NCBI GenBank assembly: GCA_028277105.1 | Contig: JANQHO010000122.1 | Span: 1 to 34,873 of the forward strand | DNA: 34,873 nucleotides | Reading direction: 5' to 3' | Origin: Owenweeksia sp. | GTDB taxonomy: Bacteria; Bacteroidota; Bacteroidia; Flavobacteriales; Schleiferiaceae | Shown: in pieces, positions 18,230 through 28,500 of the stretch | Layout of the letters: each line of letters begins with the position of its first letter | How positions within the stretch are numbered: position 1 is the first letter of the stretch | Program-made: the position numbers and the translations under genes | Notes under the pieces: model-generated | The model's input: the letters and a program-made list of their open reading frames with translations, nothing else | Database searches by the model: none | Told to the model about the DNA's origin: nothing

Positions 18230-19708
18230 ATGGCTAAGAATCTTACCAAAAGAAGCGAAGATTATTCCAAATGGTATAACGAATTAGTAGTAAAAGCCGA
18301 TCTGGCAGAAAACAGCGGAGTAAGGGGCAGCATGGTAATAAAACCCTATGGTTTTGCTATTTGGGAAAAGATGCAGGCCGAGCTCGACCGGATGTTCAAA
18401 GCTACCGGGCATGTTAACGCCTATTTCCCGCTTTTTATCCCCAAATCTTTTTTTTCCAAAGAAGCTTCGCACGTAGAGGGTTTTGCCAAAGAATGTGCCG
18501 TGGTTACCCATTACCGTCTTAAAAATGCCGAAGATGGCAGTGGGGTAGTGGTAGATGAAAAGGCCAAACTGGAAGAAGAACTAATCGTAAGGCCTACCTC
18601 AGAAACTATTATCTGGGATACTTATCGCAACTGGATCCAAAGCTATCGCGATCTGCCGATACTGGTGAATCAATGGGCTAATGTAGTGCGTTGGGAAATG
18701 CGCACCCGTTTGTTTTTGCGCACGGCAGAATTTCTGTGGCAGGAAGGCCATACCGCTCATGCGACCCGTGAAGAAGCAGAAGCAGAAACTCACCAAATGC
18801 TGGATGTGTATGCCGATTTTGCCCAAAACTTTATGGCTATACCCGTTATAAAAGGAGCCAAAACGGAAAATGAACGTTTTGCGGGAGCCTTGGAAACCCT
18901 TTGTATTGAAGCTTTAATGCAGGATGGTAAGGCACTGCAGGCGGGTACCAGTCATTTTTTGGGGCAGAATTTTGCCAAGGCTTTTGATGTGAAATTTGCT
19001 ACTAAAGAAGGTCAGGAAGAATATGTATGGGCCAGTTCCTGGGGAGTTTCCACGCGTTTGATGGGAGCCCTGGTAATGACCCATTCTGATGATAACGGCC
19101 TGGTATTACCTCCCAAACTCGCTCCTTTCCAGGTAGTAATAGTCCCTATATACAGAGGGGAGGAAGAGCTGGAAAAAATATCACAGAAAGCAAAAGAGAT
19201 AAAGCAAAGCCTGGAAAAAGCAGGAATAACGGTGAAATATGACGACCGGGATACACATAAACCGGGCTGGAAATTTAATGAATATGAATTGAAAGGGGTT
19301 CCAGTGCGTATTGCCATTGGTCCTAAAGACCTCGAAAAGGGGACGGTTGAAGTTGCCCGGAGGGATACTCTGGAGAAGCAATTTGTTCCGTCTGATGAAA
19401 CACTGGCTCAAAACATAAAGAAGCTGCTGAATGATATACAGGTTAATCTTTTTGAAAAAGCACGTCAATTCAGGGATGAGAATACCTGCAAAGTAGATAG
19501 TTGGGATGAGTTTAAAGAGGTACTGGAAGGTAAAGGAGGCTTTATTTTAGCTCACTGGGACGGCACCAACGAAACAGAAAATAAGATAAAGGAAGAGACC
19601 AAAGCCACTATACGCTGCATACCTTTCGATGCCAAAGAGGAGGAAGGAAAGTGCGTTTATACCGGTAAACCTTCTTCCCGGAGAGTATTATTTGCCAAAG
19701 CCTATTGA
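18230..19708 (+). CDS. proS: Prolyl-tRNA synthetase (short, archaeal/eukaryote-like type)
   Basis: Charges tRNA-Pro with proline. The 492-aa class II enzyme lacks the bacterial editing insertion and has the C-terminal extension ending in Tyr (RRVLFAKAY) of the archaeal/eukaryote-like type. Motif 2 shows as [11 protein letters not shown] and [29 protein letters not shown]. The [12 protein letters not shown] stretch begins the anticodon-binding domain. Bacteroidota usually carry this type. A consensus promoter precedes it. The next gene starts two bases after its stop codon. Confidence 0.98.
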   Translation: MAKNLTKRSEDYSKWYNELVVKADLAENSGVRGSMVIKPYGFAIWEKMQAELDRMFKATGHVNAYFPLFIPKSFFSKEASHVEGFAKECAVVTHYRLKNAEDGSGVVVDEKAKLEEELIVRPTSETIIWDTYRNWIQSYRDLPILVNQWANVVRWEMRTRLFLRTAEFLWQEGHTAHATREEAEAETHQMLDVYADFAQNFMAIPVIKGAKTENERFAGALETLCIEALMQDGKALQAGTSHFLGQNFAKAFDVKFATKEGQEEYVWASSWGVSTRLMGALVMTHSDDNGLVLPPKLAPFQVVIVPIYRGEEELEKISQKAKEIKQSLEKAGITVKYDDRDTHKPGWKFNEYELKGVPVRIAIGPKDLEKGTVEVARRDTLEKQFVPSDETLAQNIKKLLNDIQVNLFEKARQFRDENTCKVDSWDEFKEVLEGKGGFILAHWDGTNETENKIKEETKATIRCIPFDAKEEEGKCVYTGKPSSRRVLFAKAY

Positions 19709-19709
19709 T

Positions 19710-20405
19710 ATGTTGGAACTGGAACAGTGCAACCCCAAAATAATGCATTTGCTGTGTGAAAAGACCACGGTGAAGCAAGAGGTCTTTCGCAAGATGGGCG
19801 AGCATTTCAGCGAATTGAAAAAGATCGTTCAGATAGTGGCTAAATGCTTGGATGAGAGTATGCAACCCATTGATGAGTCGGTAAGGGTGGAATTTATCGA
19901 TAAAAACCCCTATGAGATGGAACTCCGTTTTGGGGGTGACATGCTGCTTTTTAACCGTCATACCAATGTGTTTACCTTTGATTCTCATCATTCGATCTGG
20001 AAAACAGGCTATGTAAAGGAGGACAAAAAGCGCGCTTATTTCGGGATGATCCATATCTACAATTTTTTGACAGATAGCTTCCAGTATAATCGTCTGGATG
20101 ATATAGGGATTATGCTGGGGCGCATCTTCATCAACCGCGAAGGACACTTCTTTGTAGAGGGTAAAAGGCAGTTGAGCTTTCTGTATAACAATCTGGTAAA
20201 TGATCTGCTAACTCCTGAAAAGCTCAAAGAAATAGTGGATAATGCCGTTATCTATGCCTTGGAGTACGACCTTACCGCTCCTGATTTTAAAGAAGTAATG
20301 CTCACTAATGTGAGGCAAATGCAGAACTTTAGCAATCAGTTGAATTTAAAGACCAGTAAAAAACTGGGTTTTAAGTTTCATACCATCATGGAAAAGGGAG
20401 ATTAA
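19710..20405 (+). CDS. Unknown protein translationally linked to proS
   Basis: A 231-aa soluble protein without signal peptide, starting MLELEQCNPKIMHLLCEK. I do not recognise a named family. The central part (VEFIDKNPYEMELRFGGDMLLFNRHTN) is beta-rich and the C-terminal third is helical. The frame is open further upstream (an ATG at 19629 inside proS). The ATG at 19710, one base after the proS stop, avoids an 80-bp overlap and gives a natural start. It is probably cotranscribed with proS; no functional link is evident. Confidence 0.8.
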   Translation: MLELEQCNPKIMHLLCEKTTVKQEVFRKMGEHFSELKKIVQIVAKCLDESMQPIDESVRVEFIDKNPYEMELRFGGDMLLFNRHTNVFTFDSHHSIWKTGYVKEDKKRAYFGMIHIYNFLTDSFQYNRLDDIGIMLGRIFINREGHFFVEGKRQLSFLYNNLVNDLLTPEKLKEIVDNAVIYALEYDLTAPDFKEVMLTNVRQMQNFSNQLNLKTSKKLGFKFHTIMEKGD

Positions 20406-20420
20406 TTTTTTTGGGAAGTA

Positions 20421-20451
20421 TTTGTACGAATTAAAAATTGCTATACATTTG
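20421..20451 (+). promoter_or_regulatory. Consensus promoter of tRNA-Glu
   Basis: TTTG (20421-20424), exactly 19 nt, then TACATTTG (20444-20451). A textbook Bacteroidota promoter 28 bp before the mature tRNA, and the clearest phylum marker in the window. Confidence 0.75.
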
Positions 20452-20479
20452 CACTCCCTTAAAATAAGGGTAGGCTAAT

Positions 20480-20551
20480 GGCCCATTCGTCTATCGGCTA
20501 GGACGCCAGATTTTCATTCTGGAAAGAGGGGTTCGATTCCCCTATGGGCTG
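20480..20551 (+). tRNA. tRNA-Glu (anticodon TTC)
   Basis: A 72-nt cloverleaf can be drawn. The acceptor stem is GGCCCAT/ATGGGCT (first pair G-T). The D arm is GTCT-ATCGGCT-AGGAC. The anticodon arm is CCAGA-TTTTCAT-TCTGG with TTC at 20513-20515. The T arm is AGGGG-TTCGATT-CCCCT and the discriminator base is G. CCA is not encoded. Downstream lie a palindrome, a terminator and a recombinase gene, so the locus may serve as an island integration point. Confidence 0.98.
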
Positions 20552-20554
20552 CTT

Positions 20555-20572
20555 ATTGTACCGTGGTACAAT
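20555..20572. repeat. Palindrome directly behind tRNA-Glu
   Basis: ATTGTACC-GT-GGTACAAT, perfect 8-bp arms. The eight bases TTGTACCG recur at 20756-20763, exactly 200 bp further, next to the end of the recombinase gene. It could be a crossover site or a regulatory palindrome; unproven. Confidence 0.45.
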
Positions 20573-20621
20573 TTTTAATCTAACGGTTTTTTAGCCTTTG
20601 GATTCACGAATCTCACAAAAT

Positions 20622-20657
20622 AAAAAAGGGCGCTTCTTTAAGAAAACGCCCTTTTTT
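20622..20657. terminator. Strong Rho-independent terminator
   Basis: AAAAAAGGGCG, a 14-nt loop, CGCCCTTTTTT: an 11-bp stem with A and U tracts on both sides, so it can work in both directions. It ends the tRNA-Glu transcript and may also stop the recombinase transcript coming from the right. Confidence 0.85.
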
Positions 20658-20799
20658 ATTGCCTTTTAGGCCGGTTTTTCAATCTATGCTTATAAGAATC
20701 GAACTCTCTGTTGACTGCGGTATTGCACTCACTTATAGATACACGGGAAGTTTTTTTGTACCGGGTTCGACACATTCTCAAAATCAGCCTACTTTGTTT

Positions 20800-22425
20800 T
20801 CAATTTGAGGCTAAGCGGTAGAAATTCTTTAAAAAAGCAATGCACTTTGATAATTGCTCCAGGCTCAGAATATGGCCTTTTCTTTTTTCAGCTTGCCAAA
20901 TCTTTTTAAAATAAGGGTTTTCCAGCTCCTCATCCTTTGCTTGTTGGGTTTTCTTTAATTCTTTATCAGACAACTCAAGCCTAAAAATAAGGCGTGTAGT
21001 TCTATTGGTGGCATGGGCAAAACCACTCGTTTCTAAAACTGCTTTGCCTTTGAATAACAAAGACAGGAGTTGCTGCCTCGAAGAAAAATCAAGCTTTTGG
21101 TAAAGTTTATCCAGATGAGACAACCAACGTATGACTTTCCTGGCTTGTTTTTTTGTGGTTACTTCTCTCCTGATCAAACTTCTCAGTTCTGCCCCCAGAG
21201 CCTTAGTACTTTTCTCGCAATCCGATTTAATGAGCATATAATCTTCTGCATCAATCTCACCCTTAAGATATAGATCATGGGCTTTGATACCTCTTCCGAT
21301 CAGGTTTTCCATGCTTTTGGAAATCTGAGCATGCTCTAGATTCATTTTGCGTTGGATATCTAAATGAAGTTCTTCCATCATATCACCCAAAACGGATTTG
21401 TAAACTTCTCCCGGAGAAAGACTTTCTAGTGCTTCTATAAGATACTTATTCAAATGATCCGCCCGGATTCGGTAACGACATGGTGTGCGACAATGGTAAT
21501 AGAAATATAGCTTGCCAAACCGTCCTTTGGAACTACTGCCGGTCAATCTCTTTTGGCACAAAGGGCAATAAATGAAGCCACGTAGGGGTAAGGAGTCATG
21601 CGGTCTGGAAGAACGTCTTTTGGGCGCTCTGTTCTGAAGGAGTTTTTGAACCTCCTCAAACAATACAACCGAAACAATACCTTGATGCTTTCCTTTTGTC
21701 AAATAGGCTTTCTTTTGCTCAAAAGCCGGAACCACTATTTTTCCACAATACACTGGATGGTGCAATAGTTTATAGAAGCTGCTGCTACTGCAAGTAAAAC
21801 CCCAGGATTGGGTCAGTTTATGAATTTGGCTGATGCTAAGGCTACCTTCTGCTACCAGTTCAAAGGTTTTTCTAATCCAGGTAGCTTCCGGTTCTTTTGG
21901 GATAATACATTTTTCTCCTTCAGGAGATAGGGTATTAATATACCCGAATGGAGCACGCCTCATCCAGCGCCTCTCCTTCCTGGCTTTGTACATGCCTTGT
22001 TTTACATTAATTGCTCTACGATCATTCTCTACTTCAGAGGTAGCCAGGTATACAGCAAGCATTATCTTACTTTCCGGGATGGAGAAGTCCAGGGGTTGAT
22101 CGATAGCTTGCGGCTCAATGCTCTAGGCGCGCAATCTGTTGATCATAATGTAAGCGTCTGTAACATTGCGGCTGAAGCGATCCCAGCGGGTAAAGAGCAA
22201 GAAATCAGGCCGGAACCTAGTAGACTTTTTCCAATGCTCTACAAGAGCTGACCAGGCTGGACGGTTGAAAGATTTAGCCGTGTAGTCTTCAAAAATAGTT
22301 TGCCAGATTTCAATTCCTAGAGAATGGCAATAGCTAGTCAGGCGGTCTTCCTGGCTACGTTGGGAATAGCCACGTAAAGACTGCTCATCTGTGCTAACCC
22401 GTATGTAGAGATCAGCAGTGGGCAT
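20800..22425 (-). pseudogene. Large serine recombinase interrupted by an in-frame amber codon
   Basis: Site-specific serine recombinase that would move or integrate DNA. Residues 1-100 hold the resolvase start with nucleophile Ser11 (YIRVSTDEQ) and TRWDRFSRN. The recombinase domain (APFGYIN) follows. A zinc ribbon (CPLCQKRL, then HCRTPC) and a coiled-coil tail come next, in the standard order. Codon 101 is TAG (22125-22123). The frame continues unbroken on both sides, and the text between the halves (SIEPQAIDQPLDFSIPESKIM) is what an intact recombinase has there. A single change from TTG (Leu) would explain it. The protein is thus likely dead, unless the downstream ATG at 22062 or readthrough rescues something. 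541 codons otherwise. Confidence 0.9.
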
Positions 22426-22564
22426 GACTAAGATTAAAGCGGAATAGCTATAAAGTTAGTGATTCCTTACTTAAAGGATCAAGTCTATTAAGTGCTAGAT
22501 CGAGAATTATACTGTAAAAAGTGAGAGTATTTTGCAACCTTTTTTGACTATCTACAACTATCAT

Positions 22565-22579
22565 TTATGATCATCATAA
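22565..22579. promoter_or_regulatory. Candidate operator upstream of the ABC-3C-like operon
   Basis: TTATGAT-C-ATCATAA, a perfect 15-bp palindrome 88 bp before the first ATG. A half-site-like TCATGATAA follows at about 22590. No exact TAnnTTTG box was found nearby. No regulator gene is encoded in the operon, so a host factor would have to bind. Confidence 0.4.
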
Positions 22580-22666
22580 TATATCTATTTCATGATAAAG
22601 TAAGCATTTATATATTTACATATTCTCTATTTTGAGATTTGAATATAAACTCTAAAGAAGTTTCTG

Positions 22667-23710
22667 ATGAAACTCAATATCCTAAAAGCATTCAACGGTG
22701 ATTCAATTCTGATTTCCTTTAAAGGCAGTACTGGAACAGTGCGAAACATTCTGATTGACGGAGGGATTTCTAAAACTTATGCACGACACCTGAAAAATGA
22801 ACTGAATGCTCTTGTTACCAGAGGGGAAAGTTTAGACCTCCTAATAATTACCCATATAGATGATGATCACATTGGAGGAGTAATCAAGCTTTATGAAGAT
22901 GTTGATCTTGACAGAAGTTTTATCAAGAAAGTATGGTTTAACTCAGGGAATCTTTTGTCAGATTTCTTCAAATCGGAAAGGGATATAAAAAGGGAAGTTT
23001 CTATCATTCCCAGTGATCAAGCTGAAGCGAGTGTTGGACAGGGAATGACATTGGAAAATTTACTTCTTAAGGAAGCGAATTGGTTACAAAAGATAGTATT
23101 TACCGGATATGGCCCAGTTGATTTTTATGGGTCTATCATCACCATATTATCGCCAAATGAGGCTGGCTTAAAAAGGCTCAATTCTAATTGGCAAACTGAA
23201 AAAGACAAAATAACCGAGGCTTCTGGTGATCATGATGATTTTGATATCCTTATTTCTGAATTAGTTCAAACCAAATTTAAAGAGGATAGAGCGGTTCCTA
23301 ACGGGAGTTCCATAGCTTTTATGATTGAGCATGAGGGAAAGAGGGCACTCCTTTTAGGAGATTCTCATCCTTCAGTTATAGAAAACAGTTTGCGAGATCT
23401 TGGTTTTTCAAGTGAGAATAGGCTGAATGTTGGTTTGGTGAAGGTTTCTCACCATTCTAGCAAGAAGAACACCAGCCCAGGCTTACTCGAACTTATAGAG
23501 AGTAAGCAGTTTGTTATCTCTACTGATGGAACTAAGCATGGATTACCAGATAAGCAGGCCATGGCAAGAATTATTACAAATAATCCAGGCTGCACGTTAC
23601 ACTTCAACTATGATGGCTTTTATCAGCAGGTGTTTACTGAGTCGGATCACAAAGAATATCAATTCAAAGTGAACTCTTTGACTCAAGCTGGCTCCACCAT
23701 TACACTTTAG
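22667..23710 (+). CDS. ComEC-like metallo-beta-lactamase-fold hydrolase
   Basis: A 347-aa stand-alone MBL-fold protein of the ComEC/Rec2-related kind. Metal ligands appear in order: THIDDDHIGG (His63, Asp65, Asp67, His68), LLLGDSHP (Asp) and VSHHSSKK (His). Asp31 in LIDGG completes the N-terminal motif. ComEC-type MBL domains are nucleases or phosphodiesterases, so this may cut nucleic acid or a nucleotide signal. No membrane segments or signal peptide. AAAGAAG 7 bp before the ATG may help ribosome binding. First gene of a four-gene operon; the next starts one base after its stop, which ties it to the ABC-3C-like components. Confidence 0.88.
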   Translation: MKLNILKAFNGDSILISFKGSTGTVRNILIDGGISKTYARHLKNELNALVTRGESLDLLIITHIDDDHIGGVIKLYEDVDLDRSFIKKVWFNSGNLLSDFFKSERDIKREVSIIPSDQAEASVGQGMTLENLLLKEANWLQKIVFTGYGPVDFYGSIITILSPNEAGLKRLNSNWQTEKDKITEASGDHDDFDILISELVQTKFKEDRAVPNGSSIAFMIEHEGKRALLLGDSHPSVIENSLRDLGFSSENRLNVGLVKVSHHSSKKNTSPGLLELIESKQFVISTDGTKHGLPDKQAMARIITNNPGCTLHFNYDGFYQQVFTESDHKEYQFKVNSLTQAGSTITL

Positions 23711-23711
23711 T

Positions 23712-25016
23712 ATGCCGACACTTGAAGAAAAACTGAATCATTGTGCTGTTCGTGTAAACGAAGGAAGTGGCTGTGTATATCAGCCTGGAAGCACCAATAA
23801 GTACTCTTATATTTTAACCGTCAAGCATAATATCAAATCGGACAAACCCGAGGATATTAGGATTTTCAGAGGCTCAGATCAAACCGAGAGGATTAAGGTT
23901 AAGCAAGTAATTATTCATGAGAGTGAGGATATAGCTGTTCTAACTGTGGATTACCAAGGAGATCCTGGATTTAACCTATCTACGGGCCAAGCTACCTTAG
24001 ATGAACAACTTAGAATATTTGGATACCCTAAGTATCTGAATGATCCTGTTGAACCAATTCCTACTGACATAGCATGCAAGAAGGGTTTAGAAAAAGCTCC
24101 TGATGTTTCTTTTGAATTAATCAGCGAGCAACCACTGGCCTCATATAACAAGCCTGCTATTGCTAATGTTGTTGGGTTTTCTGGAAGTGGGATATTCAAA
24201 TATGAAGGAGATGAAATCATCTTGAAGGGCATTTTCCCAAAGCTCAATGACCCGGAGGCAGCCCATAATAAAGTGGTTGGTTATCACATCTCCATTTTTA
24301 ACGAACTGCTGATAGTTAATTCGCTACCTGAATTAATTCCAGCACACCTCATTAGCTTTGAATTCTTAAAGGATAAGGCTTTCGAATTGAGTTTAGATAA
24401 ATTTCAAAAAGAAAACTTAGGTACGGTGTTAAGCTTCTTAAGGTTAAAGGCCAAAGAAATTGTGGATAGTGATCTAACTCCCACCAGTATTAAGGACAAA
24501 TTCAACAAGAGCCTCTTGGTTGATGAAAACGATGTGGATAACCTTTCGGACATACAGGTTTGGCAAGCTTGGTTAGAACTCTTAACCGCGTTAAATATTG
24601 CAAGAAAGGAAAAGTGTTCGCTGGAAAACATAGAGAAGGATTTTGACCTGTATAGATTGAAGTATTTGTCCACTACTGACGATTGGACAGAACACTTTCA
24701 TTCGATTCAATATGCTGATTACAAAGGATTGAAAACCGGAAAGGGGAAAGTGTTTGTGAAGACTTTTGGGGATTCTTCGGAAACCGGGAGGTTGGATTTG
24801 CCAGAGCACATGGTAGTTGATATTGCTCGTGATTTTGATTATGAGCTTTTGAAAACAGATTCAGGTTCTCACCCATTTAAAGACTTCGAATTTTATCATA
24901 TCGACTATCTGAAAAAGAAATGTATTCGGGATAATGAAGAGTCTTTAACAGGATTGACGGAACAAGAAGACATATTAAATGCACTTAAAGATGAGTACTC
25001 AAAGCTTTTCGGCTGA
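23712..25016 (+). CDS. Trypsin-like serine protease with ABC-3C-type C-terminal region
   Basis: A 434-aa protein. Residues 1-200 are a trypsin-like protease: His39 (ILTVKHN), Asp73 (SEDIAVL) and Ser157 (GFSGSG) fit the catalytic triad. There is no signal peptide, so it acts inside the cell. Residues 230-434 are helical, with YRLKYLSTTDDWTEHFHSI and FEFYHIDYLKKKC motifs, and resemble the C-terminal recruiting domain of ABC-three-component conflict systems. The role predicted from that class is a protease effector held by the ATPase/middle-component pair and released on invasion. It starts one base after the MBL gene and overlaps the middle component. Confidence 0.82.
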   Translation: MPTLEEKLNHCAVRVNEGSGCVYQPGSTNKYSYILTVKHNIKSDKPEDIRIFRGSDQTERIKVKQVIIHESEDIAVLTVDYQGDPGFNLSTGQATLDEQLRIFGYPKYLNDPVEPIPTDIACKKGLEKAPDVSFELISEQPLASYNKPAIANVVGFSGSGIFKYEGDEIILKGIFPKLNDPEAAHNKVVGYHISIFNELLIVNSLPELIPAHLISFEFLKDKAFELSLDKFQKENLGTVLSFLRLKAKEIVDSDLTPTSIKDKFNKSLLVDENDVDNLSDIQVWQAWLELLTALNIARKEKCSLENIEKDFDLYRLKYLSTTDDWTEHFHSIQYADYKGLKTGKGKVFVKTFGDSSETGRLDLPEHMVVDIARDFDYELLKTDSGSHPFKDFEFYHIDYLKKKCIRDNEESLTGLTEQEDILNALKDEYSKLFG

Positions 25017-25530
25017 AATCGAAGGGTTTCTCCAGACAACAAGTGAGAAGTATGTAAACTTTGAGATCGGCCTCAAAACGGTTGAGCTTGAAGGAAATCC
25101 TATTTATGTCTTTTTCATTAAGTCTAGTGCAGATGAACTCAAGTCATCCTGGGCTAAAATCAATTCATGGATCGGGGGTAATTTTCAACCTTTGTTAGCA
25201 TCTGAATTTCAAAGATGGAACGTCTATATCTTTTTTACGGTCTCTGATAAAGTGGATAGCGCTTTGAAGCATCAGATTGAAAACAACACTTTGGCATGCC
25301 GTAAGCTGGTTATTGAAGGAGAAAATTCTTTTGAGAACATCGTTGAAGATCATATTACTAATGCCAGCCTCAAAATAGATTTATCAGCAAGAAATAAGAC
25401 GAGTTTAGAGTTAAACAGGAACCCTGATTTGGATACACTCCTATCAAATACCTCTATCAGGGGGAGGAAAAACAAGCAGAATGCCAAAGCCGTTTTCGAC
25501 TCGTTGTATCAATCCTTAAAGTCAAAGTGA
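24979..25530 (+). CDS. ABC-3C middle component-like protein
   Basis: A 183-aa small protein between effector and ATPase, as in ABC-three-component systems. The strand-rich text with RWNVYIFFTV followed by RKLVIEGE recalls the type 1 middle component. In that class it bridges effector and ATPase. The ATG at 24979 and one at 24991 (MSTQSFSAE) are both possible; either overlaps the protease gene by 26-38 nt. Its stop overlaps the ATPase start as TGATG, showing translational coupling. No catalytic residues are apparent. Confidence 0.78.
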   Translation: MHLKMSTQSFSAEIEGFLQTTSEKYVNFEIGLKTVELEGNPIYVFFIKSSADELKSSWAKINSWIGGNFQPLLASEFQRWNVYIFFTVSDKVDSALKHQIENNTLACRKLVIEGENSFENIVEDHITNASLKIDLSARNKTSLELNRNPDLDTLLSNTSIRGRKNKQNAKAVFDSLYQSLKSK

Positions 25531-28500
25531 TGAAAATAAAAAAGGTTGAAATATCAGCTTTCAGAATTTACAATGATCCCAAAGACGGAACATTTGACTT
25601 TATGCTCGAGACTGGGTTACCTGCCAATTTTGTGTCCATTTATGCTCCCAACGGATTTGGAAAAACTTCATTTTATGATGCTGTGGAGTGGGGAATAACC
25701 AACCATGTTAGTCGATTTGAGATAAGAGGGAAAGAAAATGAGAATCTCAATAAGTCACAGAATTCATTGGTTAAAAGGCCTGTGATCAGGAATAATGGAG
25801 CTGATAATCGATTGAAAACAAGTGTTCATATCAACACAACGCTGGATGACTACGAGAGGGTTTGGAAGCGACATGGAAAAAACCAGTACGACATAGATTT
25901 TACAAACCCTGATAAAGTTGAGAATCGTGACTTTCAATCGGTCATATTATCCCAGGAATGGATCTCTTCTTTCTTGACTGAAGTGAAAGGTGACGAAAGG
26001 TTCAGTAAGTTCATGAAACTCCCTGACCTGAATAAAGTCTATGCTTATTACAATAATATATTAGGGCTAAGAGGAGAGCTGGAATCAAGAAAAAGTGGTC
26101 ACAAAACTAAAATCGCTCAACTTGAGTCTGATTTGACCGAGTTTACAGATTCTAAGCTATTAGAGAGAACTAACGAGCAAATTGGCAAAATTAATAAGGA
26201 GTTTGACCATAGCCTGGCTCCAATTAAGATAGAAACAAGCGATCAGGAACTCTTGGAATTAAAAAATCAAATGATTTCTCTAAAGCCTACAGCGGCTAAG
26301 CTGAAACAGCTAGAGGAAGAACTTGAGAATATAGTAAAAGCTATAAATGGCGGTAGTGATCTTTACAGTCTCAAGCAATATTTTAAGAATAAAGAAAGGG
26401 GTAAGCAGACAAAAAAAGAACTGGAGGCCCTCGAAAACATCCTTGGGCAATTTGACACACTGAGCCGAAAAAAAACAGAACTTTCCAGTGTGTCAAAACA
26501 AGTTTGGGACGTCAAGGCCGAATTGAAAGAGGCTAAAGAAATAGAGTCTCAATTTGAGAGGTACTCAGAAGCAATAGAGAGTATTGCGGCTAAAGAAAAG
26601 GAGATAGAGGTATTAAATGACAAAGAAAAGAGCTTAAAAACTGACATCTCCAAAGTGAAACGGGAGGTGTTAAATCAGAATGCAGAGTTAGAATCCCTGA
26701 TTAAAAAGATAGCTACGGGAGAAGATACCTCACGGAAAATTCCCGAATTAGATAAGGAGTTAAATCAGGCTATTAAGCTAAAGGCGAAAATTTCAGATGA
26801 GAATACACGTATTCAAAATGCAATTAAGCTCGAGAATATCAATCTGAATCAGTCTGCTGAAAAGCTGTCTGAGATAAATGCAGTTGTTAAAGGTCTCAAG
26901 AAGGGAAAAATCCCGCTATCTCCTCCGCTGGAGCTTCCGGGTCTCTCTTCTGAGATGGAAAAGATAAGGTCAAACTTTGAAGAACTAAAGGCAAAGGATG
27001 CCTCTTTTCAAAGACTTGAGGTTGAAATACAAAAGCAGGAAGAATTAAACTCATCGCTAGAGGAATTTATCAGACAAGGTCTCGAAATAGCAAATGAAAC
27101 CCAAGCCTCGAATTGTCCTTTATGTGAACATGATTATGGGTCCTTTCAGGAATTAGCCAAAAAGATCACAGGTAACAGGGCACTAAGTCAGAGACTCCAG
27201 GAACTACTGCTCAGTCAAGCCAATCTGGAAAAGGAAAGAAGCGCTTTGTTGAAAAGAATCGAGGAAGATACCGCAACGGCCATAAACGAATTCGACAGTT
27301 TAGTTTACACGGTGAAGCAAGAGGAAAAAACCTTATTGAAAAAGATAAATACGCTAAAGCAAGAGGAAAAAGATAAGAACACAGAACTAGAAAGAATAGA
27401 TAAGGAAATTGTTGAAACCAAAGCGGTTTTCAGAGGCCAGGATGCTGATAATTTTAAGAAGCTTCTACAAGACGAGCTGGACGAGCTATTAATCAAGAGA
27501 GAGGAAAAAACACAGGAGCTGGACAAGGCTAAGGCTGAGTTGTCCCGGCTAGAAAAGGAATTGGAAATCGCTCAATCTCAAATCAAGCTATTAAATCAGG
27601 AAATTGAGTCACAAAAGAAAGATACCATATACACGAAGATTCAGGCTTGGATTGAAAACAAACTCGTTGGATTAGATGATGAGAAACAAGAAATCAGCAC
27701 GTTCCTGAACGAGTTAGATTTAAAAATCAAAACTTTAACCGAACAAGAAGATCGTTTAAAGCAAGATATTGAAAACTTAAACAAGTCTCTGCAGTCATAC
27801 TCCTCTGAAAGCGCTAAGACAAAGGTTGAAGAGTTGCGGATAGAGATCGAGTCCATTCAAAAGAACCTGGATACTTATTCATTTCATCTCAAGAATATCC
27901 AAGTCAACAGCGAAGAGCTATCTCAAGCTGAGATTGAAAGACGGTTGAATGCTAAAAACGATGATATACGATCTCAATATGAACAACTCCATTTGCTCCT
28001 GAAGGAGTTAGAACTACTGTCCGGCTATGTTGAGAATATTGAGGGATTTTTAAAGTCTGAGAGAATAAAATCCAGAATAAAAGATGAGAAGAAAGAACTG
28101 ACTTTTCTCAGAAAAGAAATTGAACCTAAACTGAGTAAGGAAAAGGATAAAGTTGTTCACTTTTTAGAAAGCCGGATTCAAGACTTCTTTCAAACGGAGC
28201 TGATCAATCAGATCTACAACAAAATTGATCCGCATCCCGAATATAAGAGGGTCAACTTCGTGCCTAATTTTGATACCGATGAACCAAGGCTTGATGTTTT
28301 TGTAACGGATGAAGATGGACAAGAGAAGTTAATTCCGAATCTATATTTTAGTACTGCGCAGATCAATGTCTTGAGCTTGAGTATATTCTTGGCTACCGCT
28401 CTGACTTCGGAAGACTACGATTGTATTTTCATAGACGACCCTGTGCAGTCAATGGATAGTATTAATGTACTGTCAACCATTGACTTATTGAGAAGTCTCT

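Noticed and set aside
20690..20720. Possible tRNA remnant (GTTCGATTC on the minus strand)
   Set aside because: Only the universal T-loop string matches; the flanking bases do not form a T stem or acceptor stem.
22123..22125. Programmed amber recoding (pyrrolysine or suppressor)
   Set aside because: No supporting gene or structure is visible; a one-base Leu-to-stop change is simpler.
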